Of a stretch of DNA of 64,000 nucleotides, positions 1 through 12,606 are shown one piece after another. The position numbers and the translations under genes are program-made. The notes under the pieces are model-generated. The model was given only the letters and a program-made list of their open reading frames with translations. It searched no databases and had not been told where the DNA came from. This DNA comes from Corythoichthys intestinalis. Its lineage: Eukaryota; Chordata; Actinopteri; Syngnathiformes; Syngnathidae. The DNA lies in contig NC_080412.1 of the NCBI RefSeq assembly GCF_030265065.1, forward strand, positions 36,455,001 to 36,519,000. Reading direction: 5' to 3'. The stretch's first letter is position 1. Each line of letters starts with the position of its first letter.

Positions 1-16
1 AATTTTGACAGCCCTA
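1..16. repeat. Right end of a truncated hAT-like MITE (family A)
   Basis: The first 16 bases end in TTTGACAGCCCTA, the terminal sequence of the hAT-like family whose fuller copies lie at 28703-29330, 49381-49974 and 60989-61638. The rest of the copy lies left of the window. The AT-rich stretch from here to 546, including the run AATTTGGGGGGGG near 70, is intron of the gene ending at 1376; I see no coding signal in it. Confidence 0.6.
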
Positions 17-546
17 ATTCAAATATACTGTATTCTCACTGTGTTATTGTAAATTGGTTTTAAAAAAATTTGGGGGGGGTGCAATAATATCGCAATAATT
101 TATGAGATAAATTATCGCACACTAAAATTTGTTATCGCGACAGGCCTAGGCATCACAATACAATTAGCCATAGTATGTTAAGTCCACGACCGCATATATC
201 GGTATGGGTTTGATATCGGTATCGGATTTTTGGAGTTGGACAATATGGGTTATAAGTTAAAAAGTCATTATCGGACAACTCTACGTACAATTTGTGTGTG
301 TGAAACTATCTGCAGTTGGGCATGGGCATTAAATTAGTATAAAGTTGCATTAAAAAACAAAAATGAGATTTTCTGATACCTGTAGAAACCCTGAACAAGC
401 AGAAGAGCCTGGTAAAGGATGCAAAATTCAGCATTTTCCACGTTTTAACACCCTTTACGAGATTAGTCTCAAATCCAATACGGTTGGTGGACGCTGGGTC
501 ATTCCAATGACGTGAAGCCTTCTGTGATATTTGTCATTTTCCACAG

Positions 547-1376
<830 letters not shown>

Positions 1377-2026
1377 TTATAGTTTGAGTGAATCCGATTT
1401 CTCCCTTATACGCATAACACCTAGCATTATACCGAAAATCCCCATCTTTATTGATACAATTATAGGAAGAGAGCCATATAATCTGACAGCTAATTAAACC
1501 ACCTTTCGCTACTCTGTTATTTGGCGACCAATCCTTTTTGCCTAAAGTTAGAAAGGATACAGAAAAAAAATTGAAATTTAGATTAACATTTGACTAAATT
1601 ATCAAGATAAAATAGTTGTCTTATTTGAAAGCAAATGACTTCTACTGAGCAATTTCAAACATCCCCGAATATATTTAAGATATTTTGTCGCGTTCATGAT
1701 GTACATGATAGTAATAATTCAATAAATGTACATTAGGAAAGCATACTAAGTGCACAAAACAGTTTGTTTTAAATTATTGAGCTGCTTAAAATGCTTGCAC
1801 AACCACTTTTAAGTTTTAGTGCCTAAATGTAGATCCAATATAGAGATGCCTTATAGAGATGCAGTACTACTGTGTGATACCGTAATTCTGTGCAATTAAG
1901 ACTTTTTAGGATTTGTTGTTGTTTGCTCTTCTCTTCTGTCTCCTTTTCTATTTTCCTTTCTGTCCCCTCTGAACCCCTTCCTGCTCGCTGCTTTCTCCAA
2001 ATAAACGAAACAATGAATAATCATCA

Positions 2027-2055
2027 CAATGGGAGTATATCATACTCCCATGTGA
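2027..2055. repeat. Short perfect hairpin TGGGAGTATATCATACTCCCA
   Basis: Two arms, TGGGAGTAT and ATACTCCCA, are separated by three bases just before the TA target of the Tc1 element. The matching site in retrosequence copy C reads AGAGTATGTCATACTC, so the hairpin belongs to the retrosequence rather than to the Tc1. Confidence 0.6.
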
Positions 2056-2057
2056 TA

Positions 2058-3637
2058 CAGTGGTATGAAAAAGTATCTGAACCTTTTGGAATTTCTCAGA
2101 TTTCTGCATAAAATCACCATCAAATGTGATCTGATCTTTGTCTAAATCACACAGATGAAAAAACAGTGTCTGCTTTAACTAAAACCACCCAAACAGTTAT
2201 AGGTTTTCATATTTTAATGAGGATAGCATGCAAATAATGACAGAAGGGGGGAATAAGTTAGTGAACATTTAATATTTTGTGACACCCCCCCCCCCCCCCC
2301 CCTTTTTGGTAGCAATAACTTCAACCAGACGCTTCTTGTAGCTGCAGATCAGTCTGGCATATCAATCAGGACTAATCTTGGCCCATTCTTCTCTACAAAA
2401 GTCCTGTAGTCCAGTCAGATTCCTGGGATGTCTGGCATGAATCGCTGTTTTTAGGTCATGCCACAATGGGGTTCAAGTCTGGACTTGGACTTGGTCACTC
2501 CAGAATGTGTATTTTGTTCTTCTGAAACTATTCTGAAGTTGATTATTTCTGTGTTTTGGATCATTGTCTTGTTGCAGCATCCATCCTCCTTTTAGCTTCA
2601 ACTGTCTGACAGACGGCCTCAGTTTTTCCTGCAAAACATCCTAAATAAACTTTTGAATTCATTCTTCCATTAAATGATTACAAGTTGTCCAGGCCCTGAG
2701 GCAGCAAAACAGCCCAAATCATGATGAGGTCTTCATGTCGGTGAGCTGCTCCATTTTTCCTCCACACATGACGTTGTGTGTTACTCCCAGACAATTCAAC
2801 TTTGGTTTTATCAGTCCACAAAATATTTTGCCAAAACCTCTGTGGAGTGTCCAAGTGCTTTTAAACGAGCAACAATTTTACTTTAGACAGCAGTGGTTTC
2901 CTCCGTGGAGTCCTCCCATGAACACCATTCTTGGCCATAGTTTTACATATAGTTGATGTGTGCACATAGATATTGGACTTTGCCAGTGATTTATGTAAGT
3001 CTTTAGAAGACACTCTAGGGTTCTTTTTTTTTTTTTACCTCTATGAGTATTCTGCACTGAACTCTTGGTGTCATCTTTGGTGGAGGGCCACTCCTTGGGA
3101 TAGAAGCAACAGTGCCAAACTCTCCATTTGTAGACATCTTCTTTGACTGTAGACTGATGAACATCCAGACTTTTAGAGATGGTTTTGTATCCTTTCCCAG
3201 CTTTATACAAATCATTAATCCTTGATCGCAGGCCTTCAGACAGCTCTTTTGACCGAGCCATGATGCACATAAGACAATGCTTCTTATCAAGACATTTCTT
3301 ACCAGGTGTGTGTGTTTTACAGTGGGCAGGGCAGCTTTAAACCACTCATCAGGGATTGGGTACACACTTACTTAAAATGTTTGGTAAAAATTGCTTTCAA
3401 TTGCTCTTTAAGTCTCCATAGGCAGAAGGTTCACTTATTTTCCCCGTTCTGTCATTGTTGCTATCATGCTATCCTCATTAAAATGTGAAAACCTTTAAAT
3501 GTTTGGGGGGTTTTAGTTCAAGCAGACACTGTATTTTCATCTGTATGATTTTGACAAAGATCAGATTACATTTAATGGTGATTTTATGAAAAAATGTGAG
3601 AAGCTCCAAAAGGTTAAGATATTTTTTCATACCACTG
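2058..3637 (-). mobile_element. Tc1-like DNA transposon, decayed, TA flanks
   Basis: The element starts CAGTGGTATGAAAAAGTATC after a TA and ends in its inverse (TTTTTTCATACCACTG) before a TA, giving 1580 bp with long inverted ends. The minus strand encodes Tc1 transposase remains: the N-terminal helix-turn-helix reads MARSKELSEGLRSRINDLYK at about 3200-3260, followed by KTISKSLDVHQSTV. Further downstream the frame is broken repeatedly; no intact DDE catalytic domain remains. A C-run near 2286-2302 and a T-run near 3024 are slippage tracts. It sits inside retrosequence copy A and is therefore younger. Confidence 0.9.
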
Positions 3638-4094
3638 TACATTAAAACTGTTCAGACCTATAGGACACTCAGATTCCCATTCTCTGTGTCAAGCAGCTGA
3701 ACAGGACAGGTTAAATTACAAAATTTGAAGAAAAAAAAGTTTATCCCCCCTCCCATTCTGTGAGGTCATTGATTTTATGACCTCTAATACCTTAACCACA
3801 TTTTCCCAGAATCGTGTACAAATGACAGGTTAACAGCAGCTTTCTTGAATATTGCATATTGCATTCGTGTCTATCATTTTTTTGATTAACACACACAATT
3901 TGAAATGGGTTATTCATTATCAGGACAAAAGAAAAGACTCACAAATTTTAGCTTATAGAAATACGTCAGCTGATATTTCAAAACAAGTGAACTTTGTCAC
4001 TGTCGAGTTGTGCATGATTAACAAGATAAAAATGATCCAAAACAATAAAATGTTAACTGGACAATGTTATTGTTTTTGTCATTCATACTTAGCC

Positions 4095-4205
4095 ACCAAG
4101 GGTTCAAACCTGGGTTTCGGTCTTCCTGTGTAGAGTTTATATGTTCGTCCTGTGCCAGCATGGGTTTTTAAGCGCATACATCCCCAAAATAATGCATAGT
4201 AGGTT
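4095..4205 (+). repeat. SINE/LINE tail-like fragment
   Basis: GGTTCAAACCTGGGTTTCGG followed by CTTCCTGTGTAGAGTTTATATGTTC and GTGCCAGCATGGGTTTT resembles the widespread fish SINE/LINE tail whose consensus contains a B-box-like GGTTCAAA and TGTGTGGAGTTTGCATGTTC. It is short and diverged. The flanks 3731-4094 show no clear feature. Confidence 0.4.
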
Positions 4206-4259
4206 GATTCTACACTAGCCATAGATTTGTGTGAATAATTATGTGAAAGTTATAAAACT

Positions 4260-5165
4260 ATTTTAAAGATAGATTCAAGTCAATATTTTATCGATTTTGT
4301 TGTATTTTAGATAAAAAGTTAATTAGGTTCGCTACAACAGCCTTGCAGGGAAGTCTACTGCTTTAAGATGGCTGCCGTTTACTAACGCCCACATTTAGCT
4401 TTCTGTACATGTGCTGCTAACGCCACCGAGTCTATTTTGCATCTAGTCCTATATAAATATGATATCTACCGTACCATTATGTGGACGTACTTTGTAGCAG
4501 CTGTCGGCAGCAGTCAGGTATGTTGTTTTTTTATCTCGCGGCATGAGTTGAGCTAGAGCCGTGAATTGAGCATTGGCATTTCCCAAGGGGCCGGGTAATG
4601 ACAAGCATGATGTTTAGCTACTCTCGCTCCGTTCCTCATTGTGTCCCGAAGACTGCGTGGCGCGCTGAGTGTGTTTTACTTCCGCTTTACTTGACATATT
4701 TCAATAATCGGAATTTGGATGTTTGTGAATCGTTCTTGAATCTTCCACGGCCGAATCACGAAAAATCTAAGAATCGGAAATTTCGCACATCTCTAGTATG
4801 TAGTGTTTGGTTTTTGGCTTTGACTCGTAATACAGTGGGAGACGAGGAAAGACCAGTCTGTTTACTGTGTCTAAAAATGTTTACAGCAGACAGCCGAAAG
4901 CCAAATCAGTTAAGACGTCACTTAAAGACATTAGGCGCCAATCATATTGATAAGCCGCTTGATTTTTTTTTCAGTGAAAACGGGCCAAATATTGCCAACA
5001 ATTGTCCCGCTTTGTCAGTGTTACATCAGTAAACCAGCGAGCACTGTTGGCATCATATAAAGTGGCATACCAAGTTGCTCAGTGCAAAATTACCCCACAC
5101 CATAGCAAAGGAGCTGATACTGCCTGCAGCAAAAATAAAAACTGTCTCTGGGTCCAATGACACTG
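4260..5165 (+). pseudogene. Relic of a Buster/ZBED5-like hAT transposon
   Basis: From about 4836 the plus strand encodes ERPVCLLCLKMFTADSRKP, then NQLRRHLKT and DKPLDFFF. This is the Cys/His finger block typical of ZBED5/Buster-type hAT transposases. The reading is lost at 5030. About 10 bases later another frame continues with a stretch like SYKVAYQVAQCK and HTIAKELILPAAK, which follows in the same families, so there is at least one frameshift and no catalytic core. The leader 4260-4830 (AGATTCAAGTCAATATTTTA, TTAATTAGGTTCGC, CTTGACATATTTCAATAATC) recurs at 17290-17830 and, inverted, at 47090-47600. The relic is a dead transposon fragment, not a host gene. Confidence 0.6.
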
Positions 5166-5732
5166 TTTGTTTTTTCGTTCAAATTGTTTGACATATTGTC
5201 CTCATGAGTTAATGTTACTAATCAATTTGAATTTATTATTATTTATTGATTCAGTTGGTCAAAAAGGTACCTTGACTGTATTTTTACTTTTTGGGTGTGA
5301 CTTTTTTTTTTTTTTGTGGGAAAATTTATGCGCTTTAAGTATTTTCTGTAACAAATAGAACAATGTTAATAATTTTATACTTTATTGTCAGTTGATCTAT
5401 ATTACTTTTTTCTTATTTCACAATGTTATTCAAATGTGTAATTATAAAAATGATAATTTTATAGACAAATGATACTATAAACCAGTGGCGGCAGAGAGTT
5501 GGGTGGCACGAAAAGTTCAAGTCTTCTTCTGGAGCATCACAGAAAATACTTGAAAAGCACTGCATTAAGTGTACATGCAAACTGTATTGGTAATGGCATA
5601 CCGCACTTAGGCTATTTTTAGACCGTGACGTTGCATCGTAAAGCAGAAGTAAAGCCGAAGTGGGACATTATAGACCCGCCCTTGCATAGACTCAACGTTA
5701 TTTGTGCTACATTTCGCCGGTAATCTTTCAAA

Positions 5733-5972
5733 AACGAACATGCCGATCACGCATTGCTTTTTTGGAACTTGTAGAAACGACTCTAGACATTACGACACAT
5801 GAAGGATGTTTTCTTCTTACGTTTCCGGAAACCGAAAAACTCGGGAGGAAAAAATGTGAAGACCGAATCAACTTGCACGGACTTTAACACCAGCTCGGTG
5901 AATCCATTCACATTTCATATGCAGTAAACATTATGTTGGGTTGGCATGGTCTTTCAGAGGACAAAGAGGTAA
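5733..5972 (+). pseudogene. THAP-domain fragment, frameshifted
   Basis: From ATG 5740 the frame reads MPITHCFFGTCRNDSRHYD, the typical opening of a THAP zinc finger (C-x2-4-C), then stops. Neighbouring frames carry THEGCFLLTFPE, then REKM/KCEDRINLHG and a NPFTFHMQ-like end, so the domain is broken by small indels. GAG/GTAAGCC near 5969 looks like an old donor site. Such single THAP domains occur both in host THAP genes and in P-element/Phantom-like transposons; the dense transposon setting favours the latter. Confidence 0.5.
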
Positions 5973-6382
5973 GCCATTTTTATAGTTTTAACTTATTCTT
6001 TTAGCGTAACGTTGTGCTGTACTTCTTCTGTCTGACAATGAATGACCTGAAAAGCATTACAATTGTATCTGACTGCCACTGTTACCGTTTCTGTTATATA
6101 CGTATATATATGTATGTGTAAAAAAACAACTTTAGTAAGGGGGAAGTGTAAATAAATTATAGAATTAAGATGTGTTATCAATAAAAAAATTAAAAGTGTT
6201 CGTTGGCTGTCACTGAGTAGCATTTGCGATCGCTACACAAAGCTAACCAAATTACCCCCAAGAACGGTAAGAGGCGTAGGACAACCAGAGGATATATAAG
6301 AAAGGGCTGATGGTAAAGGATAGCTTGTTGAAACAGGAGACTGTCATTGTCAATCGTGTCGATAAAAAAGCTAAAGCTATGC

Positions 6383-6580
6383 TTAGGTCGGCTCATTTTT
6401 TTCCGTCTTTTTCAGGCTTCGACACTCAAGCCATCTCTTTAACTGAATATTTTTATGTTCTTCTATATCTTTGCCAGTGAATTTGGCACCAGGCACATCA
6501 TTTTCGGAGAGAATTGGTAGGTTTAGCTCTGTAAACATCTCCTTCGTACACGATTTCCATTCATTTCCTATTAGGGACAA
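6383..6580 (-). pseudogene. Possible SAP-like domain fragment of a transposon-borne protein
   Basis: The minus strand encodes a 65-residue stretch containing PGAKFTGKDIEEHKNIQLKR and WLECRSLKKT. It resembles the short helical SAP-type segment (LK-RWLECRGLK-x-GKR) common in uncharacterised, transposon-associated fish proteins. Nothing else of such a protein is readable around it, and it lies opposite to and close to the THAP relic. The identification is weak. Sequence 6590-7100 shows nothing else I can name. Confidence 0.3.
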
Positions 6581-7129
6581 ACGGTGGCTTGTCCCTACTT
6601 AGCAACAGTAACTAATGTCATGAATATTAATGCGCGGAAGTGACGTGTTGCTTGTGGTACGCCATTAGAGGTAACACATTGTGACTGTGCGTTTCCACAG
6701 TTTCATAATCACATACAGAATACAAACCGGTAGAACCGGCCATACGACACTTGCACCAAGCTTTTTGATTTCCCACGAGTCACAACTTTTGAAGCCTCTG
6801 TACTGCAGATGGCCAAGATTGGATGATTATATTTCGTGAATGGAATTATTTTGTATAAGTGTTTCCCCAAAACGGACATTAGGGACAGTAATAAGAAAAA
6901 TCCCGTGTTCAGTGGTTTTCTTTTTAATACGCATAAAGGAGTCGACACATGTAATTTGATATTTTTTTCATAATATCTGTGCTTCTGCTGAAGAACAGTA
7001 CATGTACACAGAATTTTACAGAAATATCAATACTTGTGAAGTACAGAGTCAATACTTCAGGCCACCACTGCTACTAATATAAAAAAAAAATACAATTTGC
7101 TTTTGTTCATCATAACTAATTAAGTCAGA

Positions 7130-7404
7130 ATTCCACAGTAACATAAATTGCATAAAAACCGTATTAGTTCTAAACTGTTCCCATCCCCAACTGGCGTCTA
7201 TCTTTATTTATAGACCAATCACGTCTTGATCCTCAAGGAATTTATCATATCCACGAACGTCACTGGCTCAGAAGGAGTCACATGACGGTCAGTTACGTCT
7301 TCGTCATTGTTAAGGCGGGGTCTCTTTACCGTTTAGCTAATTTCCTGCCTGACGACAGAAAAGAACGGCAGAACTGGCAATAAATCTTCGACGATTAGAC
7401 TTCG
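7130..7404 (+). promoter_or_regulatory. Probable promoter and untranslated first exon of the 12607-20097 gene
   Basis: The stretch holds a CCAAT motif (GACCAATCACG, about 7213), E-box/CRE-like sites (CACATGACGG, TTACGTCTTCGTC) and a GC-box-like GGCGGGGT at about 7314. It then runs to a clean donor TTCG/GTGAGT with the exon ending at 7404. The matching acceptor CCCTCCCTCAG is at 12570-12580, where exon 12581-12647 begins 26 bases before the ATG. The join is inferred; no transcript was seen. A TSS near 7320-7340 is my estimate. Confidence 0.45.
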
Positions 7405-7970
7405 GTGAGTAGGTCCAAACCACCCACGATAATTCTACTCAAACGTATTTAAGTAAAACTAAATGCGACATATCCGCGTAGTTGTCCACGCGTCGACATT
7501 ACAGCGGTAATGGTTGCCATTTTGTAGCAATTGCTATGCGTGGTTCTAGCTAGCTTAGCATCGAGGTAAAATTACTCTGCGCGCAAGCCTATTTTACATT
7601 TCCGAATTACTTCAAACGATATCAAACACGAACTTGTCGTTTAAGCACACCGTGTTACATCTGACGTTTAAATTGTCGCTGTTATGATTTTACACTTATT
7701 GCGGGTCGTTTGCTGAATTAGGCCTACATTGACCATAGCAAGTTAACGTCCGCGATGTAAAAACAAACATAACCCCCTAAGATGCAGAAATGTGTCGCCA
7801 AAAGCAAAAAGCTGCTTGTGTATATGTCAGTTTGTTTTTTGTTTTTTTGTAGGCATATGACCAAATGAAAATTAAATGCAACCGAAAGTTGTTGCTATAA
7901 TTAGAACATGCATGAACGCACGATTCAAATGATGCTAACATCGTTAAACAATAATTAAATATGGTCGTTT

Positions 7971-8867
7971 AACCCTTTAACACTTAAGCCTATTTTGGCC
8001 GAATTTGCATGCCTTTGATGTTGCCTTTATATTTCAAAGAAAAAAAAATTGTTCACAATTGCCAGGTTGGGTCCCTTTTTTCAAGACACCGTAACCTCCA
8101 TGGCCAATCTGTTGTTTTCTTCACTGACCAATTATAACATTTTGGACCCCAAAAGACAAAAAGATCCCAAAATCTTTTTTCAAACTTTGTCATGTTGATG
8201 TCCCATTGACAACCAAACATGCTCGACCAACCGTTTTGAAGCTTGATAATATATATTCAACTTGTTAGCATAAACATTCATTAGAAAAAGATAAGACTGA
8301 ATAGAATGTTTGACATTTCAACACAAACAGCAGATATGGTCATTGGCGTTTTTGGCCTTTACACATACTATGGTCAAAACAGATATGTAGTGCAAAATAC
8401 AATTAAGCGATAGTTATGAGGAAGAAATCCGTGACTTTTTTACAGACACCAATTTTTTCTATGTGACGTAATTTTTGTAAGTTTAAAATATGCGAGTGAA
8501 TAATTTTTTTTTAAGTCGTTTTTTTTTTTTTAAACGAAATATTAGACATCAATTAATGATTCTAAGCTAAAAATGACAGACATTTTGGATAATAAATATG
8601 ATTACCTAACTTGTTTTCATGGATGGGTTGAAACAAAAACGGTTGTGCGACGTCTGTAAACGGGGGTTTTCAGGGTAAAACGGGCAAATTAAAAATAGTT
8701 CGGGAGCTTAATGTACCATGAATCTGTTGTGGCAGCATATGGACATATTGTTCTATCAAACACAACAGTTGTTTTGGCTTAAAATACAGCAGTTTCTTTT
8801 AAAGAGGAGTGCAAGAGCAGAAACTGCTTTTTCAGTCTTGTCTGTGTTTTCCGCCATATATATACAC
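7971..8867. repeat. Interspersed repeat (family H), intact copy
   Basis: The stretch from about 8400 to 8867 (AATTAAGCGATAGTTATGAGG to CTTGTCTGTGTTTTCCGCC) recurs in opposite orientation at about 30220-30470 and 32660-32860, where it is split by another element. The region 7971-8400 (opening TAACCCTTTAACACTTAAGCC) is joined to it here but is not obviously repeated in the window. No coding signal is seen. Confidence 0.5.
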
Positions 8868-8952
8868 AGTGGGGAGAACAAGTATTTGATACACAGTCAA
8901 TGGGAAAACCCATTGGCAGTGTATCAAATACTTGTTCTCCCCTCTGTATATA
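8868..8952. repeat. Short palindromic MITE
   Basis: CAGTGGGGAGAACAAGTATT at about 8869 is repeated inverted as AATACTTGTTCTCCCCTCTG ending near 8945. The whole forms a hairpin of about 35-bp arms and is flanked by TATA-rich sequence. This looks like a minimal Tc1-end MITE: two terminal repeats with almost nothing between them. Confidence 0.7.
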
Positions 8953-10094
8953 CACTCACCAGCCACTTTATTAGGTACACCATGCTAGTATCGGGTTGGA
9001 CCCCCTTTTGCCTTCAGAACTGCCTCAATTCTTCGTGGCGTAGATTCAACAAGGTGCTGGAAGCATTCCTCAAAGAGTTTGGTCAATATTGACATGATGG
9101 CATCACACAGTTGGTGCATATTTGTCGGCTGCACATCCATGATGCGAATCTCCCGTTCCTCCACATCCCAAAGATGCTCTATTGGATTGAGATCTGGTGA
9201 CTGTGGAGGCCATTTGAGTACAGTGAACTCATTGTCATGTTCAAGAAACCAGTCTGAGATGATTCCAGCTTTATGACATGGCGCATTATCATGCTGAAAG
9301 TAGCCATCAGAAGTTGGGTACATTGTGGTCATAAAGGGATGGATATGGTCAGCAACAATACTCAGGTAGGCTGTGGCGTTCCAACAATGCTCAATTGGTA
9401 CCAAGGGGCCCAAAGAGTGCCAAGAAAATATTCCCCACACCATTACACCACCAGCCTGAACCGTTGATACAAGGCAGTATGGATCCATGCTTTAATGTTG
9501 TTGACGCCAAATTCTGACCCTACCATCCGAATTTCGCAGCAGAAATCGAGATTCATCAGACCAGGCAACATTTTTCCAATCTTCTATTGTCCAATTTCGT
9601 TGAGATTGTGCAAATTGTAGCCTCAGTTTCCTTTTCTTAGCTGAAAGGAGTGGCACCCGGCGTGGTCTTCTGCTGCTGTTGCCCATCTGCCTCAAAGTTC
9701 GACTTACTGTGCATTCAGAGATGCTCTTCTGCCTACCTTGGTTGTAACAAGTGGTTATTTGAGTCACTTGCCTTTCTATCAGCTCGAACCAGTCTGGCCA
9801 TTCTCCTCTGACCTCTGGCATCAACAAGGCATTTCCGCCCACAGAACTGCCACTCACTGGAACTCACTTTTTCTTTTTCGGACCATTCTCTGTAAACCAT
9901 AGCGATGGTTGTGCGCGAAAGGCCCAGTAGATCAGCAGTTTCTGAAATACTCAGACCAGCCCTTCTGGCATCAACAACCATGCCACGTTCAAAGTCACTC
10001 AAATCACCTTTCTTCCCCATACTGATGCTCGGTTTGAACTGTAGGAGATTGTCTTAAACCATGTCTACAGGCCTAAATGCGCTGAGTGGCCGCC
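8952..10094 (-). mobile_element. Tc1-like transposon, decayed, one end missing
   Basis: The left end ACTCACCAGCCACTTTATTA is a well-known Tc1-type terminal repeat; its inverted partner is absent, the right side stopping near GAGTGGCCGCCATG (about 10094). The minus strand carries most of a transposase in two frames. From 10020: an N-terminal HTH (MGKKGDLSDFERGMVVDARR). Then 9492-9790: [20 protein letters not shown] and WSDESRF with the first catalytic Asp. From 9488: QHDNAPCH with the second Asp and PDLNPIEHLWD with the Glu. At least two frame breaks separate these parts, so it is inactive. Confidence 0.9.
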
Positions 10095-10149
10095 ATGTCC
10101 GAGGAAAACCACGAGAAAAATGTGTCATCTTCCTTGAGTTAATGAAATA

Positions 10150-11252
10150 ATGCATTAGCTTGCGCTAAATTTAGTTTTTGATAAATTCCGCACGTTTCAA
10201 AGTAGAGGAGTTCAAAAAAATCGATTATTACATGCATCGTGATTCGACACGTGACGGTTCGATTACAATTCATAAAGGTTCAAAAACTATGTTTTTCCCT
10301 CAAAGCTTTATGGCAGCCGCTCGTAGCTGAAAGAAATTCAAGACACGTCTGCCACCGGGCACCGTTATCGGGCGCGCGCATGTTATGATGGATGCTGCCG
10401 GTTACTGAGAGATTTACTCTTTTAAAAGACCGGAAAATAAATTTGTGTATTAGACAGACAGCAACAGAAGCGCGACCCGATGGTCGCACTTTTGTGCGCA
10501 AGTTATTTTTTCCGAGCAAGAGGGGAAGAGAGAGAGTTCGTTGCTCCTTGTCATTTAGATGTCCAGCAGTAGTTTTAAGGCATTTCAATTGAAAAATGTC
10601 CTGAGTGTGTTGCTTAGACCCGTGTGCATCTAAAAGAGGTGAGTGATCGAACCCTCTTGTACTGTTTAGCCTTTATTGTTGTTTTTGACATGTTATAGTT
10701 AGCGCCAAGTGCTAAGCTAATTAGCTAATTCGATAACGTGTACTTCATATGCAGAACATGTAAAACCACGATTAAGTACAGAGGTAACACTACAAACATG
10801 CGAAATAGTACAGAATTCTGTGAAAACAAAGTATATTGTTTAAAAGAAGTCTTATTTTTAAAGACACTTTGTTTCCATAAAATGTGGAATTCATTCCACC
10901 TGTGTAAATTGTATTGGATTGTTGAGAGAAATTTAAGTACTCCCTTTAAAATGGTTAATGTTTTTGCACTTTCTTGTAAAAAATCAATTATTAAAAAAGC
11001 AGCTCAAGGGCAGCTTCTTATTGTATGGGCATGTTTCAATCATTCCTGTTGAATCACTAGGATATTTTAAATAAATAATGGACATAAATTTGTTTGGCTA
11101 CTGTATTAAGTAGTAATGCACGATGCATCGATAATCGTGATAATTGCAATAACCACGATTATCGTCAACACCGGGATCATCGTTCAATAATCGGATTGTA
11201 GCACCCTGAATCGTAATCGAATCGTAAGGTGCCTAAGATGGCACACCCCTAT
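10150..11252. mobile_element. Probable hAT-like relic with CpG-rich core
   Basis: Both margins carry AATCG/CGATT-type sequence typical of fish hAT termini: AAAATCGATTATTACATGCA near 10215 and GCACGATGCATCGATAATCG near 11117, ending in GGTGCC...GGCACACCCC at about 11230-11252. The interior 10290-10640 is unusually CpG-rich (CGGGCGCGCGCATG) and ends in a donor-like AAGAG/GTGAGTGA at about 10638. No transposase is readable. I cannot exclude that the CpG core is an alternative leader exon of the downstream gene. Confidence 0.35.
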
Positions 11253-11594
11253 TTCAAAGTCGCTCGCTCAATCCAACCGTCTGGTGCTTGCTTTGCATGC
11301 CTCCCTTTCCTTAGGCTCGGCAATTTATTAAAAATGTTCACGTTAGGTTCGTCCTTCTTGACCTCACAACGGCCCTTGGGATATGTAGTCTTTCGTGCTG
11401 CTTTTGGTTTTGAAAAAGGACAAGAAATGATGGAAATATGGAGATAAACACATGGTCCATGCAGCGTTTTAATGCTGATTTATGAGTGCAATAAGACTAT
11501 AAAACTCAAATTACATTATCTCCCGTTTTACTTGGTCGATTGACTTCAAATAAAAACTGGTGTGGACATCAACTTCCGCACTTTCAAATGAGAG

Positions 11595-12181
11595 TAGTGC
11601 TGCAACGTTTAATCGATTAACTCGAGTATTCGATTAGGAAAAAAAATTCTAATCGAATCGAAATTTTGCTGCTTCGAGTATTCGTTTAATTATTGTGGCG
11701 TTGTCATGGTTTATTTTGAAAGTGTTTGCAATCAGTTTTATTGATTTGAGTGGATACACTGCCCTCTAGTCTGCCTCATTTCACATGGCTGAATCCAGCT
11801 GCTCCATTTTAAGACCAACATAAGTGTTTGTTTGCGCTAAGGTTTTTTTTTTTTTTTTTTTAATGTATTCGTAATTTAGTTTATGGGTATATTTAGCCGT
11901 TTTTTGCGGGAATATGTGTCTGAACCATTTGTTAAGAGCATTGTAAAAAAAAAAAAAGAAAAGTTAACGTTTTATAGCATTAAAGCTAGCGGACTTTTGA
12001 TATTTAAGTTAGCCAATTGTTCTTTTGTTTTACATACATCCTTATTTATTTATTTTTTGTACTGTTTGAGGCTCAGCTCAGGTATTTTAATTTTTCATGT
12101 TACTTATCCAATTACTCGATTATTCGACTAACTAGTTCATCGATTAATCGACTACTAAAATAATCGATTGCTGCAGCCCTA
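11595..12181. mobile_element. hAT-like MITE (family B), perfect 8-bp TSD
   Basis: The element opens TAGTGCTGCAACGTTTAATC and closes ATCGATTGCTGCAGCCCTA. It is flanked by AATGAGAG on both sides (11587-11594 and 12182-12189). Length is 587 bp, non-coding, with a T-run near 11845. Other copies: about 21484-22070, 33651-34198 and 62873-63581. It lies in the leader intron of the 12607-20097 gene. Confidence 0.9.
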
Positions 12182-12606
12182 AATGAGAGCAACCCGCGGC
12201 ATATGGGTGACGTAATTACAGCGTGACGAGGCTTCAAAGATGATATACGTAAACACGCCGCCGCCGACACGTTCGGTGTTAAAGCGTTAAATAGCGTGGA
12301 CAAGGGAGTAGTTTTGATCGGCAAGTGACAAATCAAGGGACTCCTGATATGACTTTGTAGCCGTTTTTTGCCATTACAAAAGTGCAGTAAAGGCCTCTAA
12401 CTTGCTTATTTTGTTACTGATTTTCAACTACTGGGTTGAAATGTGAGTGTATGTGGTGTTGGCATAGTCCCACAAGTGAAGGGTAATTTTTATGTCATTT
12501 TTGTGGTGTACTTTGCCTGCCTGTTCATTGCTGAATCCGTAAACATGACTGCAATTTGACTTGTATCATCCCTCCCTCAGTAGACCGACTGTAGACAATT
12601 CGAAAG

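Larger units (their letters stand above)
1885..3730 (+). mobile_element. Retrosequence family R, copy A (interrupted by a Tc1 element)
   Basis: The pyrimidine-rich tract from about 1890, the AATAAACG near 2003, and the sequence on both sides of the Tc1 insertion (to about 2057 and from 3638: ACATTAAAACTGTTCAGAC) match, in the same order, the reverse complement of 58559-58800. The copy ends near 3728 in an A-rich run, as expected for a poly(A)-tailed insertion. Copies B (50824-50950) and C (58559-59768) are on the minus strand. No coding capacity is seen. Confidence 0.6.

Noticed and set aside
3852-4133. A 93-codon plus-strand frame
   Set aside because: It has no recognisable domain, is AT-rich and ends in a SINE/LINE tail-like fragment.
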